Source of the DNA: Burkholderia catarinensis
GTDB taxonomy: Bacteria; Pseudomonadota; Gammaproteobacteria; Burkholderiales; Burkholderiaceae
Direction: 5' to 3'
DNA: 64,000 bases
Assembly: GCF_001883705.2 (NCBI RefSeq)
Contig: NZ_MDEQ02000008.1
Span: 272,966-336,965 of the forward strand
Below are positions 8,781-16,903 of the stretch, piece after piece. Numbering within the stretch: position 1 is the stretch's first letter; each line of letters opens with the position of its first letter. The translations under genes were made by a program, and so were the position numbers. Under the pieces are notes generated by a model. That model saw only the letters and a program-made list of their open reading frames with translations, made no database searches and had not been told where the DNA came from.

Positions 8781-9398
8781 TCACGCAGCCTTCGCCAACA
8801 AGGCTTTGATGGCCGTTTCGGTGTTGGCGATTGCGGCCTTCGCCGCATCGGGGCCGAGGACCGTGCCTTCGACACGCACCGCTTCAACGTCGGTCAGGCC
8901 GATGAAACCGAGCAGGTGCAGCAAATAGTTGGTCTGAAAGTCGAACGGTGCCCAAGCACCTTCCGAGAACACGCCGCCGGTAGCGGTAACGAGATAGACC
9001 TTCTTGCCGGTCAGCAGCCCCTTCGGCCCAGTATCGCCGTAGCCGAAGGTGACGCCCGGCCAGGTGACGTGATCGAACCAAGCCTTTAGCTGCGAGGGCA
9101 GACCGAAGTTGATCATGCCCGAACCGAGCACGATCACATCGGCGACCTTCAACTCATCGACCAACTCTTGCGCGACCTTCACCGCCTCGACCTGTTCCGG
9201 CGTGCGATCTCCGGGCGACGTGATCCGGCCCTGGATGTAGGCCGGTGCGATATGGGGCGGAGGATTCGCGGCAAGGTCGCGCACGGTCAGCGGGCCGCCC
9301 GAGCGGGCCTGGATGCCATCGGTGATTTCGGTGGCAAAGCGGGTGGAAAGGCTGTCAGCCCCGCGCGGGCTGGAAGTGACAAGTAGGGTGTGGCTCAC
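8781..9398 (-). CDS. azoR: FMN-dependent NADH-azoreductase
   Basis: A 205-residue flavodoxin-fold enzyme. The N-terminal [10 protein letters not shown] is the FMN phosphate loop, [20 protein letters not shown] the conserved middle block and TATGGVF the third flavin loop. AzoR reduces quinones and azo dyes with two electrons from NADH via FMN. It heads a minus-strand operon and is divergent from an HxlR-type regulator, the usual arrangement for quinone- or electrophile-inducible azoreductases. Confidence 0.9.
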   Translation of the reverse strand: MSHTLLVTSSPRGADSLSTRFATEITDGIQARSGGPLTVRDLAANPPPHIAPAYIQGRITSPGDRTPEQVEAVKVAQELVDELKVADVIVLGSGMINFGLPSQLKAWFDHVTWPGVTFGYGDTGPKGLLTGKKVYLVTATGGVFSEGAWAPFDFQTNYLLHLLGFIGLTDVEAVRVEGTVLGPDAAKAAIANTETAIKALLAKAA

Positions 9399-9425
9399 GG
9401 CGGCTCCAAGGTATAAAAAGAGAAC

Positions 9426-9450
9426 TAAGTAAGATGTTGACCCTTACTTA
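9426..9450. promoter_or_regulatory. Inverted repeat, candidate HxlR operator
   Basis: TAAGTAAG (9426-9433) and CTTACTTA (9443-9450) form perfect 8-bp arms around a 9-bp spacer in the azoR/hxlR divergent promoter, 28 bp upstream of azoR. Arm length and place fit an HxlR dimer site controlling both genes. Confidence 0.6.
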
Positions 9451-9507
9451 CCAATTCATACAAAGGATGGTATGGTTCCTGCCGTTTCCCCACAAGAAGG
9501 CACACGC

Positions 9508-9942
9508 ATGTCACTTAGTCACCCCGAGCTACCTGCCGATATGCCTGCACCTGACGCTGGCGGCTGCCTGGCAACTCGTGAAATCCTGGATCGCATCGGC
9601 GACAAGTGGAGCCTCTACATTGTCGCTATGCTGGCCAATGGCCCGCGGCGCTTCAACGAATTGAAGCGCGGCATCGACGGCATTTCCCAGCGGATGCTGA
9701 CACTGACCTTGCGCGGACTGGAACGCGACGGACTGATAACGCGAACGATGTATCCAACGATTCCTCCGCGCGTCGATTACGAACTCACTGACATGGGAAG
9801 AACGCTGTTGAAGCCTGTCATGGCGTTGGTCAACTGGGCGAGCGAGAATCAAGTCGCCATTGCTGAGGCGCATAAACGTTTTGACGAGGAGCCGGAGCCA
9901 GATCAGGTCTCGATTCAGGGCGTTGTCTACCAGCGTCGATAG
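9508..9942 (+). CDS. HxlR-family transcriptional regulator
   Basis: A 144-residue winged-helix regulator. GDKWSLYIVAMLANGPRRFNEL followed by ISQRMLTLTLRGLERDGL is the HxlR signature, and a Cys in the N-terminal AGGCLAT segment is where redox-sensing HxlR proteins often carry their reactive cysteine. The start at 9508 follows AAGG; an ATG at 9472 is an alternative. It is divergent from azoR and likely represses it until an electrophile is sensed. Confidence 0.88.
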   Translation: MSLSHPELPADMPAPDAGGCLATREILDRIGDKWSLYIVAMLANGPRRFNELKRGIDGISQRMLTLTLRGLERDGLITRTMYPTIPPRVDYELTDMGRTLLKPVMALVNWASENQVAIAEAHKRFDEEPEPDQVSIQGVVYQRR

Positions 9943-10320
9943 ACGAGTCCAGGCCGTAGGCTTGTGCAGACACAGCGGCGAAATCCAACCGCCAGCTCGC
10001 GTTGGGACCTGCCCCAACGCGGATCTTTCGTGGGGTGAGAAGGCGCTGCATTTTCCGATCTATCCAACCAACAGTCGGCCACGGCCGATCGAAAAAGTCG
10101 CATAGCATGACTGGGTGTCCGCTCCCTGAGCCACCCGGGACGCCTCAACGTCTCGCCGTCGACGCAAACCAATGACGCTTCCTGGCCGAATGCCGACGGC
10201 CCTCCCCGCGTTCCCCGGCAATCTGCGATGAACCTTTTTCTGGCCCCCGGATCCGCTTCAACGTCGGCCCCGGAAGCGATACCAGGGCAACCGGTTCGCC
10301 GGAAAAATCCGCCTTGATCA
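9943..10320. other. Intergenic region with terminator-like hairpin
   Basis: About 380 bp without a supported gene between HxlR and the MarR-GNAT gene. A hairpin with 8-bp arms, GCGTTGGG at 9999-10006 and CCCAACGC at 10013-10020, lies 57 bp after the HxlR stop. It has no clear T-run. The region closes the lower-GC block on the right. Confidence 0.4.
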
Positions 10321-10358
10321 AGTTGCGACCCGCAACTATTATTGATTGCGATACGCAA
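10321..10358. promoter_or_regulatory. Twin TTGCG-N3-CGCAA inverted repeats, candidate MarR operators
   Basis: Site 1 is AGTTGCG-ACC-CGCAACT (10321-10337); site 2 is TTGCG-ATA-CGCAA (10346-10358). The centres are 23 bp apart, near two helical turns, and both lie just before the MarR-GNAT start at 10375. The matching sequence with a free 3-bp centre is the pattern expected for a MarR dimer, so autoregulation is likely. Confidence 0.7.
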
Positions 10359-10374
10359 CCTTTCCGGGCCGACC

Positions 10375-11358
10375 ATGGACCTCATCGATGCTCCCGCCAA
10401 GCCTCGCGACGCAACCATCCTCGAGCTGCGCGACTTCTCCCGCAAACTGGTTCGCGAGCTCGGCTTCATGCGCGCGACGCTGGCCGACAGCGACTGGGCG
10501 CCTTCGGCCGTTCACGCGATCCTCGAGATCGGGATGGCGCCCGGCATCAACGCCCGCGATCTGGGCAACATCCTGCGGCTGGACAAATCGAACACGAGCC
10601 GGCAACTCTCGCGGCTCGAAGCAGCCGGTGTCGTGGAACGGCGCGTGTCGAGCGACGATGCGCGCGCGACCGAGCTGTACCTGACCGCCGCCGGTAAAAA
10701 GCTCCAGAAAAGAATCGACACGTTCGCGACGGATCAGGTGTCGAATGCGCTGCGCCGCATGATTCCCGCCGACCAGCAGGCGCTGCTCCGTTCTCTCGCG
10801 CTCTATGCCGATGCGCTCGCGCAAGACAACGCCGCCAAGGCGCCCGCCGCCGTACCCGGCGCCCCGCTGCCGATCCGCGAAGGCTACCAGCCGGGCTGCA
10901 TTGGCGATATCGCCAGCCTGCACGCACGCTTTTATTCGGAGCACTGGGGATTCGGCGCCTTTTTCGAAAAGCGGGTGGCAACCGAGCTTGCCGAATTCGC
11001 AGCGGCGCTGCCGGCCGACGGCAAGGCGCTCTGGCTCTGTCAGGAGGACGGACGGACGCTCGCGTCGCTCGCGATCGACGCAGACACGGCGACCGGCGTC
11101 GCACACCTGCGATGGTTCATCGTGAACGAGGCGTTGCGCGGGTCGGGCGTCGGGCGTCAGCTGATGACGCAGGCCATGCGCTTCGTCGACGCGCAGCGGT
11201 TTCGCGAGACCTACCTGTGGACATTCAAGGGTCTCGATTCGGCGCGCCATCTGTACGAGTCGTTCGGCTTTACGCTGACCAGCGAATCCGCGGGCACGCG
11301 TTGGGGAACCGAGGTGGTCGAGCAGCGCTTCAGCCGGCCCGGGCCATCCGGCTGCTGA
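10375..11358 (+). CDS. MarR-GNAT fusion: regulator with acetyltransferase domain
   Basis: A 327-residue two-domain protein. Residues about 10-150 form a MarR winged helix (INARDLGNILRLDKSNTSRQLSRLEAAGVVERR with the wing SSDDARATELYLT). Residues about 165-320 form a GNAT N-acetyltransferase, with the acetyl-CoA loop NEALRGSGVGRQLM and the C-terminal ARHLYESFGF. Such fusions may link acetylation of a small molecule or protein with gene control. The ATG at 10375 is chosen over a TTG at 10342 that lies inside the operator. No target gene directly follows on this strand. Confidence 0.85.
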   Translation: MDLIDAPAKPRDATILELRDFSRKLVRELGFMRATLADSDWAPSAVHAILEIGMAPGINARDLGNILRLDKSNTSRQLSRLEAAGVVERRVSSDDARATELYLTAAGKKLQKRIDTFATDQVSNALRRMIPADQQALLRSLALYADALAQDNAAKAPAAVPGAPLPIREGYQPGCIGDIASLHARFYSEHWGFGAFFEKRVATELAEFAAALPADGKALWLCQEDGRTLASLAIDADTATGVAHLRWFIVNEALRGSGVGRQLMTQAMRFVDAQRFRETYLWTFKGLDSARHLYESFGFTLTSESAGTRWGTEVVEQRFSRPGPSGC

Positions 11359-11657
11359 GGTTCGACGGACTGTCGCCGCGCGGCCGTCGTCGCAACCGGC
11401 ATCGAGCCGTGGCCCGGGCAGCTCATGCCCATCATGGCTGCCGACGTATCGTCGAACACGTGCAACCCGTCGATCGCCGAGCCGTCGCGTCCCATGCATC
11501 GCTGAACCGGTAGCCGAGGCCGGGTGCGGTCGACTACGAAGCGCTGCTGCCGTTCGACTGGGCGCAGGCGCTCGACCTGCTGGACGGCCGGCAGCGTTGA
11601 GAGCCCGCCCAGCCGTGCGAACATCGCGACGAATGCGTTCGAGGGCCGTCCGGTGAA
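11359..11657. other. Intergenic stretch, no supported gene
   Basis: About 300 bp between the convergent MarR-GNAT and LOG-family genes. A short open piece on the plus strand ending at 11600 reads AVDYEALLPFDWAQALDLL and looks coding-like, but a stop just upstream and the lack of a start make it at most a gene remnant. Confidence 0.3.
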
Positions 11658-12209
11658 CTATCGCAGCGCCGGCTCCGCCGCCAGCGCGTCGTCCACGAAC
11701 CGGATCACGTCGTCGAGCGACGACGTGCACACGGCACCGTCAGCGAGCTCCCGGAACGCGCCGTCCGGCCCGAAGCAGACGAGCGGCTTGCGCCAGCGCC
11801 GCGCGAGCGAAATCTCCTCGGCCGTGCCGTGCCCGCCCGGCAGCGCGACGATCAGGTCGCTGCTCAGCACGTTCACGTAGTTGCGGTTGATCGTCCGCGG
11901 ATCGGCGCCCGGTTCGCGGCGCGGCAGCGGCGTGAGGATCGGGATGTCGACGAACGGATGGGGATAGCCGTCGAGCGGCACGAAGCCCGCGAGCGGATCG
12001 GCCCGCGTCGGCAGGATGCCGATCGATCGGCCGGCCCGCCCCGGCACGCCGGCGAACGCGCGCGCGACCGCCAGCATCACGCCCTGCCCGCCGCCCGTCA
12101 GCAGGCTGAAGCCGGCCTGCGCGAGCCACGCGCCAAGCGGTTCCGAAAACGCGAGCCACGGTTCCTTGCCCGAGCCCATCACGCCGATCGTCTTGTTTTT
12201 CTGTTGCAT
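11658..12209 (-). CDS. LOG-family protein (lysine decarboxylase-like/phosphoribohydrolase fold)
   Basis: A 183-residue Rossmann-fold protein of the YgdH/LOG type. TGGGQGVMLAVARAFAG and ALPGGHGTAEEISLA match the two LOG motifs (GGGxxGxM and PGGxGTxxE). Family members cleave nucleoside monophosphates, as in cytokinin activation by LOG, though this TIGR00725-like branch is uncharacterised. The ATG at 12209 has GGAAG upstream. An alternative ATG at 12257 forms an ATGA overlap with the upstream MFS stop and would add 16 residues, so coupling to the transporter is likely either way. Confidence 0.75.
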   Translation of the reverse strand: MQQKNKTIGVMGSGKEPWLAFSEPLGAWLAQAGFSLLTGGGQGVMLAVARAFAGVPGRAGRSIGILPTRADPLAGFVPLDGYPHPFVDIPILTPLPRREPGADPRTINRNYVNVLSSDLIVALPGGHGTAEEISLARRWRKPLVCFGPDGAFRELADGAVCTSSLDDVIRFVDDALAAEPALR

Positions 12210-12253
12210 CGTGGCTTCCGGTGAAATCGTGGCGGTACGCGCGGGCATCGTGC

Positions 12254-13501
12254 TCATTCGAGTTCGACGCCCTTGAGCTCGGGAATCAGGAACAGCGTCG
12301 CGACCATGTCGAGCACGTAGAGGCCGGCGAGCAGCGCGATGGCCGTCTGGAACGAGTAGTGCGCGGCAAGCGCGCCAACCGCGACCGGGCCGAAGCCGCC
12401 GACCGCGCGGCCGATATTCCACAGCACGTTCTGCGCGGTCGCGCGCGCGGCCGTCGGATAGCCTTCCGACATCAGCGTCCCGTAGCCGCCGACCATCCCG
12501 TTGACGAACATCCCCATCAGCGCGCCGGCCCACAGCATCGCCGTCGGGTCCGACAGCCGCGCATACGCGATGACCGTCGCGACCGAGCCGAGCTGGTACA
12601 GCAGGAACGTCGGCTTGCGCCCGATGCGGTCGGCCAGTTGCCCGAACACCCAGACGCCGATCATCATCCCGACGACGGTCGCCGCCGTCCACAGCCCCGA
12701 CTTCGTCAGCGAGAAGCCCATCTGTTTTGACAGGAAGGTCGGCAGCCAGATCATGATCCCGTAGTAGCCGAAGTTCTGGACCGAACACAGGATCACGATG
12801 CCGAGGCTCGTGCGCGCGGTACGACGATCCGCGACGAGCATGCGGAACCCGTTGGACTTCGGCTGCGTCGCGCGCTGCACGAACGCTTCCGGCTCGTGCA
12901 GCTTGTTGCGCATCGCCCACGCGAGCAGCGCGGGCAGCACGCCGACCAGGAACATGCCGCGCCAGCCGATATGGAGCAGCAGGAGCGGCGTCAGCAACGC
13001 GGCCAGCAGCACGCCGGCCTGCCAGCCGAGCGCGACGTAGCACGACACGCGGGCGCGCTTGCTGGCCGGCCACGCTTCCGCCGCGAGCGCCATGCCGATC
13101 CCGAACTCGCCGCCCAGGCCGATGCCCGCGATGGTGCGGTAGACAAGCAGATCCCAGAAGCCGCGCGCGAACGCGCACAGCCCGGTGAAGATCGCGAACA
13201 GCAGGATGGTCCAGGTCAGTACGCGCACGCGCCCGTAGCGGTCGCTCAGCGCGCCGAACAGGATGCCGCCCGCAACGGCGCCGATCAGCGTCCACGTGAC
13301 CAGCGCGCCGCCCTGCCCGGGCGTCAGGTGCAGCGCCGCCGTGATCGCGGGCAACATGAAGCCGAGGATCAGCAGGTCGAAGCCGTCCATCGCATAGCCG
13401 ATCGCCGACCCGGCCAGCGCTTTCCACGCGTATGGCCCGACCTGCTCCACGCGCGGGGCCGACGGGCCGCCGAGCGCCGAAGATTTCATGTTTGCTGCCA
13501 T
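12254..13501 (-). CDS. MFS transporter, metabolite:H+ symporter type
   Basis: A 415-residue carrier with twelve predicted membrane helices. The YAMDGFDLLILGFMLP start and GALSDRYGRVRVL loop after helix 2 are typical of the aromatic acid/sialic acid:H+ symporter group, and the second-half loop GQLADRIGRKPTF is intact. It probably imports an organic acid in the inner membrane. It is first in a two-gene unit with the LOG-family gene (4-bp overlap with the upstream candidate start). No regulator is adjacent; the promoter region runs into the left repeat of the MITE-like element. Confidence 0.82.
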   Translation of the reverse strand: MAANMKSSALGGPSAPRVEQVGPYAWKALAGSAIGYAMDGFDLLILGFMLPAITAALHLTPGQGGALVTWTLIGAVAGGILFGALSDRYGRVRVLTWTILLFAIFTGLCAFARGFWDLLVYRTIAGIGLGGEFGIGMALAAEAWPASKRARVSCYVALGWQAGVLLAALLTPLLLLHIGWRGMFLVGVLPALLAWAMRNKLHEPEAFVQRATQPKSNGFRMLVADRRTARTSLGIVILCSVQNFGYYGIMIWLPTFLSKQMGFSLTKSGLWTAATVVGMMIGVWVFGQLADRIGRKPTFLLYQLGSVATVIAYARLSDPTAMLWAGALMGMFVNGMVGGYGTLMSEGYPTAARATAQNVLWNIGRAVGGFGPVAVGALAAHYSFQTAIALLAGLYVLDMVATLFLIPELKGVELE

Positions 13502-13531
13502 GGTGTCCTGCCACGAATGTCCGGCGACATT

Positions 13532-13820
13532 CTAGGGTCTGTTTACATATGGAACGCGCATGCGTTGCCACGAGAACGGCCGCTCGCGAGGCGCGTGACG
13601 CCGCGAATACTGACGTATTCGCAAGGAGCGCAACGCGGCGAGCGGCCGTTCTCGTGGCAACCCCAAATTATAAAATTCATGCCACGGGAATGCCCGAAAT
13701 CGCCCGTATGGCGGCGTCGCTCGTCGCTTGTTTGGCTCGGCCAAACGGCGCTCCTCACTTCTTGCCCTACGAGCGATTTCGGGCATTCGCATGCGCGTTC
13801 CATATGTAAACAGACCCTAG
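13532..13820. mobile_element. MITE-like element with perfect 33-bp terminal inverted repeats
   Basis: The sequence at 13532-13564 (begins CTAGGGTCTGTTTACATATG) is repeated exactly and inverted at 13788-13820, giving a 289-bp unit; the outermost CTAG may be a palindromic target duplication of the kind IS5-type elements make. Inside are further perfect inverted repeats: 24-bp arms 13564-13587/13638-13661 enclosing GCGAATAC-TGAC-GTATTCGC, and 16-bp arms 13688-13703/13773-13788 enclosing GTTTGGC-TCG-GCCAAAC. It could fold into two large hairpins joined by an AT-rich centre. No transposase fits inside, so any movement would need a partner supplied in trans. Confidence 0.75.
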
Positions 13821-14078
13821 GCCTGTGCCCGCGAACGACGGGCTGGCGGACATGCCGGCGGCAGTGGTCCGGGCGCGCGTCAGCGCCCGCTTCCGGGACG
13901 GCAGGCGGGACTCCGCGGGCAATGAACGGGAAAACGGCGATCCGGTGTCGGCGGCGAAGCCGGCGATGTCGCGCTCAGGCCGGACACCGGATGAAAGACA
14001 GCGGACTGGCGAAGCGTTGCCGGCCGGCCCGCTTGCGCGAACCGGACGGCGCCGGGCGCCGTAGCGGCGCGGCCGGCT
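13821..14078. other. Intergenic, no gene seen
   Basis: About 260 GC-rich bases between the MITE-like element and the H-NS gene stop. No start/Shine-Dalgarno pair with a recognisable product was found. Confidence 0.3.
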
Positions 14079-14408
14079 TCAGCCCTGATCGTCCCCGGGC
14101 CACCAGGTCTTGGCCTCGCGGTCGACGACGAGCATGTCGAGATTCTTGCCTTCGAGCCACTTCGGCCGCGGGCCGCGGCCCGACCACGAACGGCCGGTCG
14201 TCGGATCGTAGTACTTGGCAAGCGCCTTGCGTTTCCGCTGGACGATATAGCCGAGCGCGCTCAGCACTTCTTGCTGCGAAATTCCCAACAGCTCGACCTG
14301 TTCCTTGAATGCCGCGAGTGCGGCCTGCTTCTCCTTCTGCTTCGCGTCCGACAGCTTGATGTTCAGGTCCCGAAGTTGTGCTTCGAGTTCCTGCAGAGCC
14401 TGGGTCAT
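14079..14408 (-). CDS. H-NS-family nucleoid-associated protein
   Basis: A 109-residue H-NS/BpH-type protein. The N-terminal half is a charged, helical coiled-coil oligomerisation region (LEAQLRDLNIKLSDAKQKEK). The C-terminal half carries YYDPTTGRSWSGRGPRPKWL, the minor-groove AT-hook-like loop of beta-proteobacterial H-NS. It likely silences AT-rich, foreign DNA. The ATG at 14408 has GAGG seven bases upstream. An H-NS paralogue beside a retron-type RT and a mobile element fits a horizontally shaped locus. Confidence 0.88.
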   Translation of the reverse strand: MTQALQELEAQLRDLNIKLSDAKQKEKQAALAAFKEQVELLGISQQEVLSALGYIVQRKRKALAKYYDPTTGRSWSGRGPRPKWLEGKNLDMLVVDREAKTWWPGDDQG

Positions 14409-14734
14409 GTATTCATCCTCTTTGGGCATGTTTTTGCAAAAAACTCCGATGGCCGAACCTACCACGAAGTTCCGCCGCTCGGTGCTGTCATATCGGTGAT
14501 TCGTTTGCCTGAGCCGGCACGGCTTACGCGATGCGCACTAAACGACGTCGTGCGTCAATGACAGACCGTCCGGGCCGGGCCCGCAACGCGCGGCGCGCCG
14601 CGTACGCATGCAAGGCGAACGGCTGCGGAAACTGATCGCCGCACCTGGCACCGGCGCGGCATGGCGCGAATAATAGCAGTGCGCGGCGTCGCGTTGCAGA
14701 AGTCTGCCGACCGGCGTCGCTGCGGGCCCGCAGT
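14409..14734. other. Intergenic between H-NS and RT genes
   Basis: About 325 bp. It should contain the H-NS promoter and the 3' end of the RT transcript. GC-rich inverted segments are present, but I found neither a clear terminator with a T-run nor a second copy of the RT leader hairpins. Confidence 0.3.
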
Positions 14735-16084
14735 TTACCGGCCGGCGTCGAGAGCGTCCCACCCGATCCGGTCGAACAGCGCGCGCAGCTTCGCGCCGCG
14801 CGCCGCGTTCAGCGCGGCCGCATGCGCGACGCGGCCGGCGAGATACGCTCGGAAATCCGGGTGCGCGTCGCGGTTCTGCGAGGCCGGCCCGCTCCGGACG
14901 CAGTTGGTCAGGATGGCCTTGAGAAGATCGAACTCGTCGCGCGCCAGATTCGGATGACGATTGACCACCACGCCGGCCAGTTGCTGGCGTGTGCCGCGCC
15001 GCATCACGCGCGTCTTGCGCAGCTGCAGCGCGAAGCCTTCCTCGAGCGCGATCGCGGCGACCCTCACCTGCAGCCGCTCGACGTCGCGCGCGAGCGCGCC
15101 GCCGCCCGAGAACGCGAGATCGTCGGCATAGCGCGTGTAGGTCGCATCGAGCGAACGCGCGAGCGCGGCGAGCCGCATGTCGAACCGGAACGCGCTCAGG
15201 TTCGCCAGCGCCGGCGACGTCGGCGCGCCCTGCGGCAGGTGCCGTTCGCGATAGCGCTGGCGGCCGATCCAGTCGAACCGGTCGCGCAGGTCCGGCGCGA
15301 GCAGCCGCGCCGACGGCACGCGATTGGTGCACAGCCCGGTGAGCGTGCGCGCGACTTCGGCCGGATACCCGAGCGTCGCGAACAGCGCATGGACGCGTGC
15401 GGCGCGCACCGACACGAAGAAATCCGCGAGATCGAAACGCACGACGACATCGCGATCCGCGTGCGGCGCCGCGAACGACACGATCCCGTGCCCCTTGCGA
15501 AAACCGTGTGCCGCGCCGTGCGGCGCAATGCGATCGAGCAAGCCGTGCAGGATGCGGCGCTGCGCTTCGCGCAGCCGTCCCTTCGGGATTTCGACGAGGC
15601 GGCACCCGCCGCTGCGCTTGTCGACCGCGACATACGTGTAGTGATGCAGCGGCGTGGCGCTGCTGCGCGCGTCGACACGCCAGTGGTCGGACAGCCAGTC
15701 GAGTTCCGGCGCGCTCAGCCCGAGCCAGCCTGCGAGATCGCCCGGCGTCGCCCATTGCGGCACGTCGCAGCCGGCGAGCGGTGCCGGCAACGGCCGCTGG
15801 ACCGGCGGCCGCCGCACGATGCGGATCACGGCCGGCCGATGATCGCCGTACCAGGCGCGCACGAACGCGGGCGCATCGGCCAGGACCGCCGCAAGCGCGT
15901 CGATCTCGACGTCGGCCCAGTGCGCACCGAAGCGCGCGAGCGCGGCATCCGCGCATTCGTGCGCCCACGGCTGCGCATCGCCGAGCACGGCTGCCATCCG
16001 CGCGATGACACTCCCGCGCTCGGGCGACCCGGCGAGCATCGCCTCGGCAATCGTGCGGGTGGTGTCGCGCAGGGATGAGTGCAT
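14735..16084 (-). CDS. Retron-type reverse transcriptase (myxobacterial-retron-like)
   Basis: A 449-residue RNA-directed DNA polymerase. After an N-terminal region of about 130 residues come the palm motifs: YVAVDKRSGGCRLVEIPKG, HGAAHGFRKGHGIVSFA, VVRFDLADFF (first Asp), LPQGAPTSPALANL, YTRYADDLAFS (catalytic YADD), and KTRVMRRGTRQQLAGVVVN, the block after the palm. The HGAAHGF/PQGAPTSP/GTRQ set and long N-terminus are those of myxobacterial retron RTs such as Mx162. No group II intron maturase or endonuclease domain follows. The ATG at 16084 gives a conventional N-terminus; one at 16195 would add 37 Ser/Arg-rich residues and run through the leader hairpins. No separate effector gene is evident. 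Confidence 0.85.
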   Translation of the reverse strand: MHSSLRDTTRTIAEAMLAGSPERGSVIARMAAVLGDAQPWAHECADAALARFGAHWADVEIDALAAVLADAPAFVRAWYGDHRPAVIRIVRRPPVQRPLPAPLAGCDVPQWATPGDLAGWLGLSAPELDWLSDHWRVDARSSATPLHHYTYVAVDKRSGGCRLVEIPKGRLREAQRRILHGLLDRIAPHGAAHGFRKGHGIVSFAAPHADRDVVVRFDLADFFVSVRAARVHALFATLGYPAEVARTLTGLCTNRVPSARLLAPDLRDRFDWIGRQRYRERHLPQGAPTSPALANLSAFRFDMRLAALARSLDATYTRYADDLAFSGGGALARDVERLQVRVAAIALEEGFALQLRKTRVMRRGTRQQLAGVVVNRHPNLARDEFDLLKAILTNCVRSGPASQNRDAHPDFRAYLAGRVAHAAALNAARGAKLRALFDRIGWDALDAGR

Positions 16085-16267
16085 TGACGGAGATGGGCGG
16101 GACGATGAGTCAACGTGACTGGTGCTGCGAGAGCTGTCGTTGCGCAACGCGCAACTCGGGCACTTGCGACGCATCGGGGTGTCGATCTCATCCACGGGGT
16201 AGCCCCGTAGTCCTGGAACATCGATTGCCTGTTCCGGGGGTGTGCTTGACCCACCGCCCCGCGTCGC
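16085..16267 (-). ncRNA. Candidate retron msr/msd leader RNA
   Basis: The RT leader is densely structured. Outer arms GCGTCGC (16261-16267) and GCGACGC (16166-16172), extended by CCCC/GGGG (16257-16260/16176-16179), resemble the a1/a2 repeats of retrons. Between them, read on the minus strand, AAGC follows a1 (a possible branch guanosine), then hairpins GGAACA/TGTTCC (16215-16220/16230-16235) and ACGGGG-TAG-CCCCGT (16194-16208). Two more hairpins follow before the RT: GTTGCGC-AAC-GCGCAAC (16139-16155) and AGTCA-ACG-TGACT (16108-16120). The a1-a2 interval is only about 90 nt, short for a full msr plus msd, so the msd limits are not settled. Confidence 0.5.
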
Positions 16268-16269
16268 GA

Positions 16270-16298
16270 CTTTAATGGCCGCGCAGGCCGCGTGTCAA
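16270..16298 (-). promoter_or_regulatory. Promoter for the RT leader RNA
   Basis: A consensus -35 TTGACA (16293-16298) is spaced 17 bp from TTAAAG (16270-16275) as a -10. The expected transcription start, about 16263, falls exactly at the first outer arm of the leader structure, as expected if the arm is the 5' end of a retron RNA. Confidence 0.55.
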
Positions 16299-16330
16299 AC
16301 GCGGCGGCGTGCCGAATCGCGTTGCGATGC

Positions 16331-16903
16331 CTACGCGCTCCGGGAAAACAGTTCACGGTAGGCGATCGGTGCGACGCCGACGCCTGCCATGTTGGCCAGC
16401 ATCGTCGCCCAGGTCGCGTTGTCGACGGCGACCGGAAACGACCGCACGCGATTGGCAAGCAGCCAGAAGGAGCGCGTCATGCCGTCGCTCATCGCGACCT
16501 CGTAGCCGCCGCCCTGCAGCCAGTAGCCGACCGGCGGCAGCGCGACCGGCTCGAGGCGCCCGGCCCGGAACGCGGCGGCGGCCGACGCGTACTTGCCGTC
16601 GAGCGGCATGACCCGGCGCGGCACGCAGTCCTGCGAATCCGGTTTCGGGAAGGCCGGGCTCGTGCCGAGCCACAGACGGTAGAACGTTTCCGCGTCGAGA
16701 TGCACGACGTAGCGCTCCGACTCGGCCGGCGTCGCCGCCATGTAGCAGTCGGCCTGGCCCGGAACGGTGACACGCCACATCGCGCGCTTCGCGCTCAGGT
16801 CGACCAGTTCGCTCGCCTGTGGACGCGGCCGGACGGGAGAGGCTCGTCCCGCGTCGTGCAGGTCGCGCGCGCGGTCGAGTCCGATACGAAGACGTGTCAG
16901 CAT
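16331..16903 (-). CDS. Protein resembling plasmid fertility-inhibition factors
   Basis: A 190-residue soluble protein without a signal peptide. The core ERYVVHLDAETFYRLWLG, a PLDGKYASAAAAFRAGR block and the segment SDGMTRSFWLLANRVRSFPVAVDN resemble the small proteins annotated as plasmid fertility inhibition factors, which block conjugation of plasmids; that match is from memory and tentative. It lies upstream of the RT on the same strand with 246 bp between, which holds the RT leader and promoter. If right, it is a second anti-mobile-element gene next to the retron-type RT. Confidence 0.5.
   Translation of the reverse strand: MLTRLRIGLDRARDLHDAGRASPVRPRPQASELVDLSAKRAMWRVTVPGQADCYMAATPAESERYVVHLDAETFYRLWLGTSPAFPKPDSQDCVPRRVMPLDGKYASAAAAFRAGRLEPVALPPVGYWLQGGGYEVAMSDGMTRSFWLLANRVRSFPVAVDNATWATMLANMAGVGVAPIAYRELFSRSA

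Noticed and set aside
11524..11600. Transposase C-terminal remnant on the plus strand (AVDYEALLPFDW...)
   Set aside because: Too short and without a start or flanking IS ends; similarity to IS66 tails is too weak to call.
13543..13809. Short open frames inside the MITE-like element on both strands
   Set aside because: They follow from the inverted repeats, have no ribosome-binding sites and match no family.
16085..16195. RT start at the upstream ATG 16195
   Set aside because: The extra 37 residues are Ser/Arg-rich, pass through leader hairpins, and are not expected in retron RTs; kept only as an alternative.
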